Assembly: GCA_050747525.1 (NCBI GenBank)
Contig: JBOGOC010000042.1
Coordinates: forward strand, 1 to 64,000
Direction: 5' to 3'
DNA: 64,000 nucleotides
DNA from: JBOGOC01 sp050747525
GTDB lineage: Bacteria > Acidobacteriota > Polarisedimenticolia > JACPZX01 > DASXTC01
Part shown: positions 1-9,001 of the stretch, in pieces
Position numbering within the stretch: the first letter of the stretch is position 1
How the letters are laid out: the number at the start of each line of letters is the position of its first letter
Program-made: the position numbers and the translations under genes
The notes under the pieces: generated by a model
Seen by the model: only the letters and a program-made list of their open reading frames with translations
Database searches by the model: none
What the model was told of the DNA's origin: nothing

Positions 1-725
1 GTCCCCGGCCGCCGGCGCCGCTCCTGCCCACCGCCCAGCATCAGGGGGCGCAGCGCCGCTCCCTCGCGCACGTACAGGGCGCCGATTCCCACCGGGCCAC
101 CCATCTTGTGCGCGGACAGGGAGACCAAGTCGGCGCCCAGCTCCGACACGTCGAGACGCACCCGCCCCGCGGCCTGCACCGCGTCCACGTGCACCGGCAC
201 CCCTGCTACGCGCGCCAGGCGCGCCACCTCGGCCGCCGGATGCATCACGCCGGTCTCGTTGTTGGCCAACATGATCGACACCAGAGCCGTGTCCTCGTCG
301 ATGAGGCGGGCCATGGCGTCGGGGTCCACCCGCCCCTCTCCATCCACGCCGGCCACCGAGACCCGTCCGCCCGATTCCTCGAAGTAGCGGCACGGCTCCA
401 GCACCGCCGGGTGCTCGACGGCCGTGGTGACGATGTGGCCGAAGCGGCCGTGAGCCGCGCCGTAGGCGCGCGCCGTCCCCTGGATCGCCAGGTTGTCCGC
501 CTCGGTCCCTCCGGAGACGAACACGATCGAGCGCGGGGGTGCGTTCAGCAGCGCGGCCACCGCGGCGCGCGAGTCCTCGAGCGACAGGCGCGCCTCGTGG
601 CCCGGGCGGTGCGGGCTGGACGGGTTGGCCCCCTGCGCGCAGAGACGCTCGAAGGCCTCCATCATGGCGTCGCGTGCGGCCCTTCGCAGAGGCGCGGTGG
701 CATTGTGATCCAGGTAGACTGTCAT
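1..725 (-). CDS. Cysteine desulfurase, NifS/IscS family (C-terminal part cut by window edge)
   Basis: A PLP enzyme that takes sulfur from cysteine for Fe-S cluster or tRNA thiolation pathways. The start is the ATG at 725-723, giving an N-terminus MTVYLDHNATAP typical of the family. Other visible motifs are GGTEADN near residue 73, EHPAVLE near 101, and SAHKMGGPVG, where Lys204 is the expected Schiff-base lysine. The reading frame is open to base 1, ending in LGGGQERRRRPG, which matches the conserved GGGQE(R) turn. The catalytic cysteine loop lies outside the window, so the subclass cannot be decided. The gene diverges from ileS across about 120 bp. Family assignment is firm; the exact pathway is inference. 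Confidence 0.93.
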   Translation of the reverse strand, partial: MTVYLDHNATAPLRRAARDAMMEAFERLCAQGANPSSPHRPGHEARLSLEDSRAAVAALLNAPPRSIVFVSGGTEADNLAIQGTARAYGAAHGRFGHIVTTAVEHPAVLEPCRYFEESGGRVSVAGVDGEGRVDPDAMARLIDEDTALVSIMLANNETGVMHPAAEVARLARVAGVPVHVDAVQAAGRVRLDVSELGADLVSLSAHKMGGPVGIGALYVREGAALRPLMLGGGQERRRRPG

Positions 726-768
726 GGCGACGCCAGTGTACCAACTTCACGGGTTCCCGCGGCGCACC

Positions 769-797
769 TTGACACTCCGGAAGCCCCGCTGTTAAGG
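769..797 (+). promoter_or_regulatory. Possible sigma70 promoter for ileS
   Basis: A perfect TTGACA at 769-774 is followed after 17 bases by TTAAGG, a poor -10 match. It lies in the divergent gap between the cysteine desulfurase gene and ileS, about 50 bases upstream of the ileS start. The -35 box is convincing; the -10 box is weak. Confidence 0.35.
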
Positions 798-846
798 TGT
801 CAGGCTTCAATAGGTTGCGTCACATCGGAGGCTCGAAGTCGACACC

Positions 847-3648
847 GTGACTCCCGAAGAGATCAAGTCCACCCTGAACCTGCCCCGCACCGGCTTCAGC
901 ATGAAGGCGAACCTTCCGCAGAAGGAGCCTCAGTGGCTGGAGCGATGGGACGCCATGGGTCTGTACGGGCTCATCCGTGAAGCGCGCCGCGGCGCACCCT
1001 CGTTCGTCCTGCACGACGGGCCGCCGTACGCCAACGGGCCCATCCACCTGGGACAGGGGCTGAACAAGATCCTCAAGGACCTCATCGTGAAATCGCGCAC
1101 GATGATGGGCTTCGACGCTCCCTACGTGCCGGGCTGGGACTGCCACGGCCTCCCCATCGAATGGCAGGTGGAACGCAAGCTGGGCGCGCGCCGCGCGGGG
1201 ATGGACCCGATGCAGATCCGCGAGGCGTGCCGCGCCTACGCGCAGGAATTCATCGAGCTGCAGCGCTCCGACTTCCGGCGGCTGGGCATCTTCGGCGAGT
1301 GGAGCGAGCCCTACCTCACGATCAATCCGACCTACGAGTCGGCCATCGTCGAGCAGCTCGCCGGGTTCGTGCGCCGCGACACCGTGTACAAAGGAAAGAA
1401 GCCGGTGCACTGGTGCTCGGTGTGCAGGACGGCCCTGGCCGAAGCGGAGGTGGAGTACGCCGAGCGGACGTCTCCCTCCATCACGGTGCGGTTCCCCGTG
1501 GACCTGGGGCCCGCGGAAGCGTCGCTGGCCGGCCGCCGCGCGTCCATCCCCATCTGGACCACCACGCCCTGGACCCTTCCGGCCAACCTGGCCATCGCCC
1601 TCAACCCGCACGCCCGCTACGTCGCGCTGGAGGCCTCCGGCGGCGAGGGGACCGAGATCTTCGTCGTGGCCGAGGCGCTGGTGGAAACCTTCCGCCAGAC
1701 GGCGCGGCTGGGCGAGGCAAAGATCGTGGCCCCGCTCGACCCGGCCCGGCTGAAGGGACTGAAGGCGCGCCATCCGTTCCTGGAGCGTGATTCGGTGGTG
1801 ATCCTGGGCGAGCACGTGGCGCTCGACACCGGCACGGGGTGCGTGCACACGGCCCCCGGTCACGGGCACGAGGACTACCAGGCCGGCATCGAGAACGGCC
1901 TGGAGATCTACACGCCGGTGGACGAGGCGGGGCGCTTCACCAAGGACGTGGAGAGGTTCGCCGGGCGCGACGTGTTCGAGTGCAACGAGGACATCATCGA
2001 GCTGCTGAGCGCGCGGGGCATGCTGGTGGCGCGCGGCACCATCACCCACCAGTACCCGCACTGCTGGCGCAGCAAGAATCCGGTCATCTTCCGCGCCACG
2101 CGCCAGTGGTTCATCGCCATGGACGGCGCCGGCCTCCGCCAGCGCAGCATCGCGGCGGTGCGCGGGGTGACCTGGCTCCCGGCCTGGGGCGAGGAGCGCA
2201 TGGCCGCCATGCTGCAGGGGCGCCCCGACTGGTGCATCTCGCGCCAGCGCGCCTGGGGCGTCCCCATCCCGGCCTTCATCTGCAAGGACTGCGGCGAGTC
2301 CCACCTGTTCGCCAAAGCGCTCGAGAAGGTCGCGGGGATCTTCCGCGCGGAGGGGGCCGATGCGTGGTGGAAGCGTCCGGCGTCCGACTTCCTCCCCTCG
2401 GGGACGTCCTGCCCGGCCTGCAAGGGCTCTCGTCTGGACAAGGAAGCCGACATCATCGATGTCTGGTTCGAGTCGGGGGTCTCGCACGCCGCCGTGCTGG
2501 GCCACCGCCCCGACCTCCCCTGGCCCGCCTCCGTGTACGTCGAGGGGCACGATCAGTACCGCGGCTGGTTCAACTCCAGTCTGCTGGTGGCCGTGGGCAA
2601 CCGGGAAGCCCCGCCCTACCGTCAGGTGATCACGCATGGCTTCACCCTGGACGGTCAGGGGCGCAAGATGTCCAAGTCGCTGGGCAACGTCATCAGTCCG
2701 CAGGAGGTGGCCGGCAGCAAGGGGGCCGAGATCCTGAGGCTCTGGGTCTCGATGGTGAACTACATCGAGGACATGAAGCTGTCGGACGAGATCCTCGATC
2801 GCAACGTGGAGGCGTACCGCAAGATCCGCAACACCTTCCGCTACATCCTGGGGAACATCAACGACTTTGATCCCGCGCGCCACGCCGTCCCCGAGACCGA
2901 CATGGTGCCGCTGGATCGCTGGGCCATGCTGCGGCTGGACGATCTGGTCCGGGAGGTGCGCCCCGCCTGGGAGAGCTACGCCTTCCACACGGTGCATCAC
3001 GCGCTGCACAACTTCTGCGCGGTCACCCTGTCGAGCCTGTACTTCGACATCCTGAAGGACCGCCTCTACACCAGCGTGGCCTGGTCCAACGAGCGGCGCT
3101 CCGCGCAGACCGCGCTGCACCGCATCGGCCACGCGGTGTGCCGCCTGATGGCTCCCATCCTCCCCTTCACGGCGGACGAGATCTGGGAGGCCCTGCCGCG
3201 GTCCCCGGAGGACCCGGCGTCCGTCCACCTGGCGCTCTTTCCGGCCGCGGGCCCTCAGGATGACGCGCGCGCTTCGGCGCTGCGCCGCGAGTGGGAGGGA
3301 CTGATGGGCGTGCGCGATCAGGTGCTTCCCGCCCTGGAGGTCGAGCGCCGCGCGCAGACCATCGGCAGCGGCCTGGAGGCGGCCGTGACGCTGCGCGCCG
3401 AGCCCGCCCTGCACGCCCTGCTCACCGCGCATCGCAGGGATCTCCCCGCGCTCCTCATCGTGTCGCAGGTGGATCTTGCGGAAGGCCCCGCGGGGTCGCC
3501 CCTGGAGATCGCGGTGCGCCGGGCGGAGGGGTCCAAGTGCGCGCGCTGCTGGAACGTGCTCCCCACCGTGGGGTCCGACCAGGAGCTGGCCGAGCTGTGC
3601 GATCGATGCGCCCGCGCGGTGCGCACGCTGCGAAAGGGGCAGCCATGA
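847..3648 (+). CDS. ileS: Isoleucyl-tRNA synthetase
   Basis: A cytoplasmic class Ia aminoacyl-tRNA synthetase that charges tRNA-Ile. It has 933 residues, normal for bacterial IleRS. The HIGH-type motif is HLGQG at residues 67-71 and the KMSKS loop is KMSKS at 607-611. The editing (CP1) domain lies between them and includes TTPWTLPANLA. The C-terminal zinc ribbon is intact, with cysteines 898, 901, 918 and 921. A GTG start at 847 is chosen because the conserved N-terminus (TLNLPRTGFSMKANLP) begins just after it; the nearest GGAGG lies about 15 bases upstream, which is long. The stop overlaps the lspA start (ATGA). The ileS-lspA pairing is a well-known gene order. Confidence 0.98.
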   Translation: MTPEEIKSTLNLPRTGFSMKANLPQKEPQWLERWDAMGLYGLIREARRGAPSFVLHDGPPYANGPIHLGQGLNKILKDLIVKSRTMMGFDAPYVPGWDCHGLPIEWQVERKLGARRAGMDPMQIREACRAYAQEFIELQRSDFRRLGIFGEWSEPYLTINPTYESAIVEQLAGFVRRDTVYKGKKPVHWCSVCRTALAEAEVEYAERTSPSITVRFPVDLGPAEASLAGRRASIPIWTTTPWTLPANLAIALNPHARYVALEASGGEGTEIFVVAEALVETFRQTARLGEAKIVAPLDPARLKGLKARHPFLERDSVVILGEHVALDTGTGCVHTAPGHGHEDYQAGIENGLEIYTPVDEAGRFTKDVERFAGRDVFECNEDIIELLSARGMLVARGTITHQYPHCWRSKNPVIFRATRQWFIAMDGAGLRQRSIAAVRGVTWLPAWGEERMAAMLQGRPDWCISRQRAWGVPIPAFICKDCGESHLFAKALEKVAGIFRAEGADAWWKRPASDFLPSGTSCPACKGSRLDKEADIIDVWFESGVSHAAVLGHRPDLPWPASVYVEGHDQYRGWFNSSLLVAVGNREAPPYRQVITHGFTLDGQGRKMSKSLGNVISPQEVAGSKGAEILRLWVSMVNYIEDMKLSDEILDRNVEAYRKIRNTFRYILGNINDFDPARHAVPETDMVPLDRWAMLRLDDLVREVRPAWESYAFHTVHHALHNFCAVTLSSLYFDILKDRLYTSVAWSNERRSAQTALHRIGHAVCRLMAPILPFTADEIWEALPRSPEDPASVHLALFPAAGPQDDARASALRREWEGLMGVRDQVLPALEVERRAQTIGSGLEAAVTLRAEPALHALLTAHRRDLPALLIVSQVDLAEGPAGSPLEIAVRRAEGSKCARCWNVLPTVGSDQELAELCDRCARAVRTLRKGQP

Positions 3649-4154
3649 ACGTCCGGTCGATGACCGTGGCCGTCGCGGTGTCCGTGGTCGCCCTGGATCG
3701 GGTGACCAAGGCCATGGTGGAGGCCTGGCTCGATGCCTACCGGTCGGTCACTCTCGTGCCGGGCCTGCTGGACCTGACCTACGTGCAGAATCCAGGGGGC
3801 GTGTTCGGCGTCTTCAAGGGCCTCGAGCCCGTCTGGCGCTCGGTGCTCTTCACCGTGGTGCCGGTGGCCGCCATCGTGCTCATCGCCGTCTACGCGTGGC
3901 GCGTGCCGGCTACCCAGACCATGACGCACGTGGCGCTGGCGCTCATCCTGGGAGGCGCCGTGGGGAATCTCGTGGACCGGGTGCGGCTGGGGTACGTGGT
4001 CGACTTCGTGGATGTGCACTGGCGAGGCTGGCACTGGCCGGCCTTCAACGTGGCCGACTCGGCCATCTGCGTGGGGGTGGGGCTCCTGCTGCTGGAGTCG
4101 CTGCGCTCACCCGCTCCGGCGGCCGCCGCGCCGGCGAGGAGGGACGCGCCATGA
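3645..4154 (+). CDS. lspA: Lipoprotein signal peptidase (signal peptidase II)
   Basis: An inner-membrane aspartyl protease that removes the signal peptide from diacylglyceryl-modified prolipoproteins. It has 169 residues and four hydrophobic segments. The catalytic aspartates are Asp111 in GNLVDRV and Asp138 in FNVADSAI; the NPGGVFG loop near residue 49 is also conserved. The ATG at 3645 overlaps the ileS stop, so translation is probably coupled. It is followed at once by lgt, which makes the modification that LspA needs, so the two consecutive lipoprotein-maturation steps are co-transcribed. The C-terminus is an Ala/Pro-rich tail beyond the last membrane helix. Confidence 0.97.
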   Translation: MNVRSMTVAVAVSVVALDRVTKAMVEAWLDAYRSVTLVPGLLDLTYVQNPGGVFGVFKGLEPVWRSVLFTVVPVAAIVLIAVYAWRVPATQTMTHVALALILGGAVGNLVDRVRLGYVVDFVDVHWRGWHWPAFNVADSAICVGVGLLLLESLRSPAPAAAAPARRDAP

Positions 4155-5005
4155 TGCCAGTCCTCTTCGAGCTCCACCTGTTCGGCTGGGATCTGTCTCT
4201 CCCCACCTACGGGACGCTGCTGGCGGCGGCCTTCCTGGCGGCGCTGTGGATGTCCATCCGGCTCGCCCGGCGCGTGGACATGGACACCACGCTGGTGACC
4301 GACGTCTGGATCACCAGCCTCATCGCCGGCGTCCTGGGGTCGAAGCTGCTGCTCATCCTGCTCGACCTGCCCGACTACATCGCCCATCCGTGGGCGCTCG
4401 TGACCTCCCTGCGATCGGCCGGCGTGTTCTACGGGGGCCTGATCGCCGCCATCGTGGCGTGCCTCGTGCTGGTCAGGCGCCGCGGCGTGAATGGATGGGT
4501 GGTGGCCGACGTGGTCGCGCCCGCCATCATGCTGGGGCAGGCCGTGGGGCGCTGGGGATGCTTCGCGGCCGGCTGCTGCTGGGGAACGTCCACCAGCCTC
4601 CCCTGGGCGGTCACCTTCACCAACCCCAAGGCGCACGACATCACCGGGGTCCCCCTGAACGTCCCTCTGCATCCCGTCCAGATTTACCTGTCGCTGGCCG
4701 ACCTGGCGGCGTTCTTCATCCTGCTCTGGATCAACGCGCGCAGGAAGTTCACGGGCCAGGTCATTCTGTCGTACCTGATCCTCTATGCGCTGCTGCGCGG
4801 CGTCCTGGAGGCGTTCCGTGGCGATCCACGCGGCGAGGTCGCGGGGCTGTCCACGTCCCAGGTGATCAGCATCATCGTGGGCGTGGTGGCCCTGGTCCTG
4901 TACATCTGGCGATCGCGCCAGCCGGGGGCCGCGGTGACCTCCTCGAGCGTCCCGGACCGCCCGCGCGGGGGCGGCAAGCGGCGCAAGGAGGCGCCGGCGC
5001 CCTGA
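4151..5005 (+). CDS. lgt: Prolipoprotein diacylglyceryl transferase
   Basis: An inner-membrane enzyme that transfers diacylglycerol from phosphatidylglycerol to the lipobox cysteine of prolipoproteins. It has 284 residues with about seven hydrophobic segments. Family motifs seen are FYGGLIAA near residue 97, GRWGCFAAGCCWG near 136, HPVQIY near 176, and GVLEAFRGDPRG near the end. The ATG at 4151 overlaps the lspA stop (ATGA), and a second ATG follows directly at 4154. The Arg/Lys-rich tail (RPRGGGKRRKE) is cytoplasmic by the positive-inside rule. It acts upstream of LspA in the same pathway. Confidence 0.96.
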   Translation: MMPVLFELHLFGWDLSLPTYGTLLAAAFLAALWMSIRLARRVDMDTTLVTDVWITSLIAGVLGSKLLLILLDLPDYIAHPWALVTSLRSAGVFYGGLIAAIVACLVLVRRRGVNGWVVADVVAPAIMLGQAVGRWGCFAAGCCWGTSTSLPWAVTFTNPKAHDITGVPLNVPLHPVQIYLSLADLAAFFILLWINARRKFTGQVILSYLILYALLRGVLEAFRGDPRGEVAGLSTSQVISIIVGVVALVLYIWRSRQPGAAVTSSSVPDRPRGGGKRRKEAPAP

Positions 5006-5035
5006 CGCGGCCGGCCTTGGGGGCCATCCCCTCCC

Positions 5036-6010
5036 ATGGCGTCCACCCAGCGCTTCATCGTCTCGCGTGAGGAGTCACGCCGGCGCCTGGACCGGGTGCT
5101 GGCGTCACGGTTCCCGGAGCACAGCCGCTCCTACCTGCAGAAACTGATCAAGGACGGGCACGTGCGCCTGGCGGCCGCCCCGGACGAGACGGCGCTGCGG
5201 CCGGGGCGCACCCTGCTGGAGGGGGACCAGGTCCGTGTCGACTTTCCCGACCCCGTGCCCGACGTCCTGGTGCCCGAGGCGATCCCGCTGGTCGTCCTGC
5301 ACGAGGACGAGGACCTGCTGGTGCTGGACAAGCCGCCGGGCCTCACCGTGCACCCCGGCGCGGGGGCGCGCACCGGGACCCTGGTGCATGCCCTGCTCCA
5401 CCACTGCCATGACCTGTCGGGGATAGGAGGCGTGGAGCGTCCCGGCATCGTGCACCGGCTGGACAAGGAGACCTCGGGGGTCCTGGTGGTGGCCAAGCAC
5501 GACACGGCGCATCGCGAGCTGGGGCGGCAGTTCGCGGCGCGCGAGGTCGACAAGGATTACCTCGCGGTGGTGTGGGGCCGCCCGCGCCAGACGCGCGGCG
5601 TGGTGGAGGTCCCCATCGGCCGCGACACGCGCCACCGGCTCCGGATCTCTCCGCGCACCGCCTCGCCCCGTCCGGCGCGCACGGAGTACGGCGTGACCGA
5701 GGATCTCGGGGGCTTCGCGTGGCTGGATGTGCACCCGCGGACCGGCCGCACGCATCAGATCCGGGTCCACCTGAAGGAGATCGGCCACCCCATCGTGGGG
5801 GACGCCCTGTACGGCGGGTCGCGCTGGGCCCAGGCGGCCGACCCGCGGCGTCTCGAGGCCCTGAAGGCTTTCGGCCGCCTGGCCCTGCACGCTCGCGCGC
5901 TCGCGTTCACGCACCCGCGTACCCGCTTGCGGGTCCGCTTCGAGGCGGCCATCCCCGCCGATCTGGCCGCTCTGCGCGACGCGCTCAGGGAGACGCGGCC
6001 ATGGCCATGA
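5036..6010 (+). CDS. rluD: RluA-family pseudouridine synthase, RluD-like
   Basis: Isomerises uridine to pseudouridine in structured RNA; RluD itself acts on 23S rRNA helix 69. It has 324 residues, close to E. coli RluD. The N-terminal 70 residues form an S4-like RNA-binding domain (RRRLDRVLASRFPEHSRS). The catalytic motif HRLDKETSG has Asp143 as nucleophile. TGRTHQIRVHL marks the C-terminal core. It lies 30 bases after lgt and overlaps the next gene by 10 bases. The lspA-lgt-rluD neighbourhood supports RluD over RluC, but target specificity is inferred. Confidence 0.92.
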   Translation: MASTQRFIVSREESRRRLDRVLASRFPEHSRSYLQKLIKDGHVRLAAAPDETALRPGRTLLEGDQVRVDFPDPVPDVLVPEAIPLVVLHEDEDLLVLDKPPGLTVHPGAGARTGTLVHALLHHCHDLSGIGGVERPGIVHRLDKETSGVLVVAKHDTAHRELGRQFAAREVDKDYLAVVWGRPRQTRGVVEVPIGRDTRHRLRISPRTASPRPARTEYGVTEDLGGFAWLDVHPRTGRTHQIRVHLKEIGHPIVGDALYGGSRWAQAADPRRLEALKAFGRLALHARALAFTHPRTRLRVRFEAAIPADLAALRDALRETRPWP

Positions 6011-6912
6011 AGGTGGCCGTCATCGGGGCCGGCCGCGCGGGGCTGGGCCTCGCCCTGGCGATGCGCGCGCGTGGGGTGACGCTGACGGGAGTGATCGCAC
6101 GGCGTGCCTCGGGCCGCGCGGCGGCTCGCCGCCTGCTCGGCTCGCGGCTCGTGCCGGCCTCCTCGCCCTCCGCGCTGCGGCGGGCCGACGTGATCCTGCT
6201 GTGCGTTCAGGACGAGGCGATCGTGGCGGCGGCCCGTGCCCTCCCGCCGTCCCTGCTCGAGGGCAAGGTGGTCCTGCACACCAGCGGAGCCACCGGCGCC
6301 GGAGCGCTGGCGTTCCTGCGCGCGCACGGAGCCCGGGTTGGAACCCTGCACCCGCTCACCGTGTTTCCTCCGCCCTCGCCCATGCCTCCGGCCCTCGACG
6401 GCGTCCTGTTCGCCATCGAGGGAGATCCCCGCGCCCGGCGCGACGCCGCCATCCTGGCGCGCGCCCTCGGAGGGCATCCCGTGACCGTGCCCGCACGGCG
6501 GCGGGCCGCGTATCACCTTTCCGCGTCTCTGGCCGCCAACGCCCTCGTGGCGCTCCTGGACGCCGCCATCGAGGTGGCGGTCCACGGCGGCGGCCTGACG
6601 GCGCGCGACGCACGGCGCGGGCTGGTCACGCTGGCGGATCGGTCCCTGGCAGCCCTGCGGACCCATTCCCCCGCACGCGCGCTGACCGGCCCGATCGTCC
6701 GCGGCGATCTGGGCACCGTGCGACTTCACCTGCAAGCGCTCGAGGCCGAAGATGCGGCCCTGGGCGCGCTGTACCGGGCGCTGGCGTGCCGCGCGGTGCG
6801 CGTGGCCGAGGCCGACGGCCGCCTGGCACGAACGCGCGCCGCCCGCCTGCGCCGGCTGCTCAGATGCGCCGCGATCGGTCTTGCGGCTCGAAGGCGGCGC
6901 CGTATTCGTTGA
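6001..6912 (+). CDS. Rossmann-fold and DUF2520 protein
   Basis: A predicted NAD(P)-binding protein of unknown substrate, 303 residues from ATG 6001 (a second ATG is at 6007). The N-terminus VAVIGAGRAGLGLA is a GxGxxG dinucleotide-binding loop. The segment TLHPLTVFP near residue 118 and the helical half with YHLSASLAANALVALLDAA are typical of the DUF2520 family, which resembles ketopantoate reductase and pyrroline-5-carboxylate reductase folds. The start overlaps the end of rluD by 10 bases, so it belongs to the same transcript. The C-terminus is Arg-rich. No reaction can be assigned from sequence. Confidence 0.85.
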   Translation: MAMKVAVIGAGRAGLGLALAMRARGVTLTGVIARRASGRAAARRLLGSRLVPASSPSALRRADVILLCVQDEAIVAAARALPPSLLEGKVVLHTSGATGAGALAFLRAHGARVGTLHPLTVFPPPSPMPPALDGVLFAIEGDPRARRDAAILARALGGHPVTVPARRRAAYHLSASLAANALVALLDAAIEVAVHGGGLTARDARRGLVTLADRSLAALRTHSPARALTGPIVRGDLGTVRLHLQALEAEDAALGALYRALACRAVRVAEADGRLARTRAARLRRLLRCAAIGLAARRRRRIR

Positions 6913-6977
6913 CCTGCTCCGGGTGATCGCTTAGAATGCGGCGCGGTTTGCGAACGGACTCGACGCGGAGGGGTGCG

Positions 6978-7274
6978 ATGCCGATGGAAGCTCTGGGGAT
7001 GGTGGAAACGAGAGGGCTCGTCGCCTCCATCGAGGCTGCCGACGCCATGGTGAAGGCCGCCAACGTGGTGCTCATCGGCAAGGAATACATCGGCGCGGGC
7101 TACGTCACCGTGATGGTGCGAGGCGACGTGGGGGCCGTGAAGGCCGCCACCGACGCGGGCGCGTCGGCCGCGCGGCGCGTGGGCGAGCTGATCTCCGTCC
7201 ACGTCATCCCGCGCCCGCACGGCGAAGTGGAGCAGATTCTGCCCCACGCGCGGGAACCCAAGGCGGCACGCTGA
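6978..7274 (+). CDS. Bacterial microcompartment hexameric shell protein (BMC-H, PduA/EutM-like)
   Basis: A 98-residue single-BMC-domain protein that forms hexameric tiles of a protein-shelled organelle. It follows PduA closely throughout: EALGMVETRGL, IEAADAMVKAANV, VRGDVGAVKAATDAGA, VHVIPRPH. The pore-region stretch is around IGKEYIGAGYV. The ATG at 6978 is chosen because GGAGGGG sits 6-8 bases upstream and PduA starts at the equivalent place; a longer frame from 6936 is possible but lacks homology. The next gene is the matching aldehyde dehydrogenase. No other shell protein (BMC-T or BMC-P) is in the window, so this is an orphan or satellite part of a metabolosome. Confidence 0.95.
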   Translation: MPMEALGMVETRGLVASIEAADAMVKAANVVLIGKEYIGAGYVTVMVRGDVGAVKAATDAGASAARRVGELISVHVIPRPHGEVEQILPHAREPKAAR

Positions 7275-7318
7275 TCTCCGCGGCCGCCGCCCTTCCGGAC
7301 GGCGCCGCCGGCTGAGCG

Positions 7319-9001
7319 ATGACGGGTTCATCTCCCACTGACAGGGATCTGGCCTCCATCCAGCAGGCCCGTCAGCTCGTGGAGCAGGCGGCCGGCGCCG
7401 CCGAGGCCCTGGCTTCGTTCTCCCAGGAGCAGATCGACCTCATCCTCGACGCCATGCACGAGGCCGCCCGGCCTCTGGCGGCCACGTGGGCCCGACTGGC
7501 GGTGGAGGAGACCGGCTTCGGCAACGAGGCCGACAAGACTCTCAAGAACCGGTTCGCGACGGAGGACCTTCACCGCTACATCCGCCCGATGAAGACGGTG
7601 GGCGTGCTGCGTGAAGAGGCGGGAGGCGATCTGCTCGAGATCGCGGCGCCGGTGGGGGTGGTGGCCGCCATCATCCCCAGCACGAACCCGACCTCCACGG
7701 CGATCTACAAGATCTTCATCGCGCTCAAGGCGGCCAACGCCATCGTCCTGTCTCCGCATCCGCGCTCTCGGCGCTGCATCGGCGAGGTGGCCCGCACGCT
7801 GGCCGACGCCGCCCGCCGGGCGGGGGCCCCCGAAGGATCCATCGGCTGCATGAGCGACCCGGCCCTGGAAGGGACCAACGAGCTGATGCGCCACCCGCGC
7901 GTGGGGGTGATCCTGGCCACCGGAGGGACCGGGCTGGTGCGCGCCGCCTACTCCTCGGGCAAGCCGGCTTTCGGTGTGGGCCCGGGGAACGTACCCGCCT
8001 TCGTGGAGAGAAGCGCCGACGTCCCCAAGGCCGCGCGCGACATCGTGGCGGGAAAGGTCTTCGACCACGGCGTGCTCTGCTCGTCGGAGAACGCGGTGGT
8101 GGTCGACCGGCCGGTCGCCGAGGAGCTGCAGCGTGAGATGTCCGCCGCGGGGGCCTGGTTCCTGGACGACGGCCAGGCGGCCGCGCTGGCCCGCCTGGCG
8201 ATCGCGCCCGACGGCTCGCTCAACACCGACATCGTCGGCAAGTCGGCCGCCGCCATCGCCTCGATGGCCGGACTGTCGCCCCCGGCCGGAACGCGCTGCC
8301 TCGTGGCGAAGCTGACCGGCGTGGGGCGCGCCCACCCGCTCTCACGGGAGAAGCTCTCCCCCATCCTGGCCTGGTACGCGGAGGATGGATGGGAAGCCTG
8401 CTGCGAGCGCGTGCTGGAGATCCTGAAGTACGGCGGGATGGGACACACCATGTCGATCCACTCGAAGGACCGTGGGATCATCATGAAGTTCGCGCTCGCC
8501 AAGCCGGTGTTCCGCATCGTGGTCAACACCCCTGCCTCGGTGGGCGCGGTGGGCCTCACCACGCCGCTCGAGCCGTCCATGACGCTGGGATGCGGGGCGC
8601 TGGGAGGGAACATCACCTCGGACAACATCATGCCGCGCCACCTGATCAACCTGAAGCGGCTGGCCTTCGAGACGCGGCCGTTCGGGCAGGCGGCGTTGGC
8701 CCCGGCCTCCCCGGCTCCCCGCCGCGCGTCGGCCGAGGAGATCCGCCAGAAGGTCGCCCAGGTGCTGCAATCCCGCCAGCCCGCCCCACCGGCTCCCCTC
8801 GCGCGCGCGCCGCAGCCTGCCCCGGTTGATCCTCCCGCGCCGCGCCCGTCGGGCGGCAGCGCGGCCGTCGCGTTCGTCTCCGAGGCCGACGTGCGCCAGG
8901 CCATCGACGAGAGGCGGCGCATCCTCGTGAACCGCCGCACCATCATCACGCCATCGGCCCGGGACCTGGGGCAGACGCACCGGGTCTTTCAGGAGGTCTG
9001 A
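7319..9001 (+). CDS. CoA-acylating aldehyde dehydrogenase, PduP/EutE type, with extended C-terminal tail
   Basis: Oxidises an aldehyde to acyl-CoA with NAD+ inside a microcompartment. It has 560 residues. The catalytic region is FDHGVLCSSENAV with Cys254 as nucleophile; IIPSTNPTSTAIYK and GVGPGNVPAF are family hallmarks. The core ends near residue 465. A Pro/Ala-rich linker (about 490-515) and a conserved-looking tail (about 519-560, with ITPSARDL) follow. The helix AEEIRQKVAQVLQ near 475 resembles an encapsulation peptide. The tail resembles the N-terminal ITPSARxL segment of EutT-like proteins; its role is inference. The gene follows the shell gene by 44 bases and its last 13 bases overlap the convergent glycosyltransferase gene. 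Confidence 0.92.
   Translation: MTGSSPTDRDLASIQQARQLVEQAAGAAEALASFSQEQIDLILDAMHEAARPLAATWARLAVEETGFGNEADKTLKNRFATEDLHRYIRPMKTVGVLREEAGGDLLEIAAPVGVVAAIIPSTNPTSTAIYKIFIALKAANAIVLSPHPRSRRCIGEVARTLADAARRAGAPEGSIGCMSDPALEGTNELMRHPRVGVILATGGTGLVRAAYSSGKPAFGVGPGNVPAFVERSADVPKAARDIVAGKVFDHGVLCSSENAVVVDRPVAEELQREMSAAGAWFLDDGQAAALARLAIAPDGSLNTDIVGKSAAAIASMAGLSPPAGTRCLVAKLTGVGRAHPLSREKLSPILAWYAEDGWEACCERVLEILKYGGMGHTMSIHSKDRGIIMKFALAKPVFRIVVNTPASVGAVGLTTPLEPSMTLGCGALGGNITSDNIMPRHLINLKRLAFETRPFGQAALAPASPAPRRASAEEIRQKVAQVLQSRQPAPPAPLARAPQPAPVDPPAPRPSGGSAAVAFVSEADVRQAIDERRRILVNRRTIITPSARDLGQTHRVFQEV

Noticed and set aside
820..3432. Long open frame of 870 codons on the minus strand
   Set aside because: It is fully antisense to ileS, has the Arg/Gly/Pro/His-rich composition of a high-GC shadow frame, and shows no domain.
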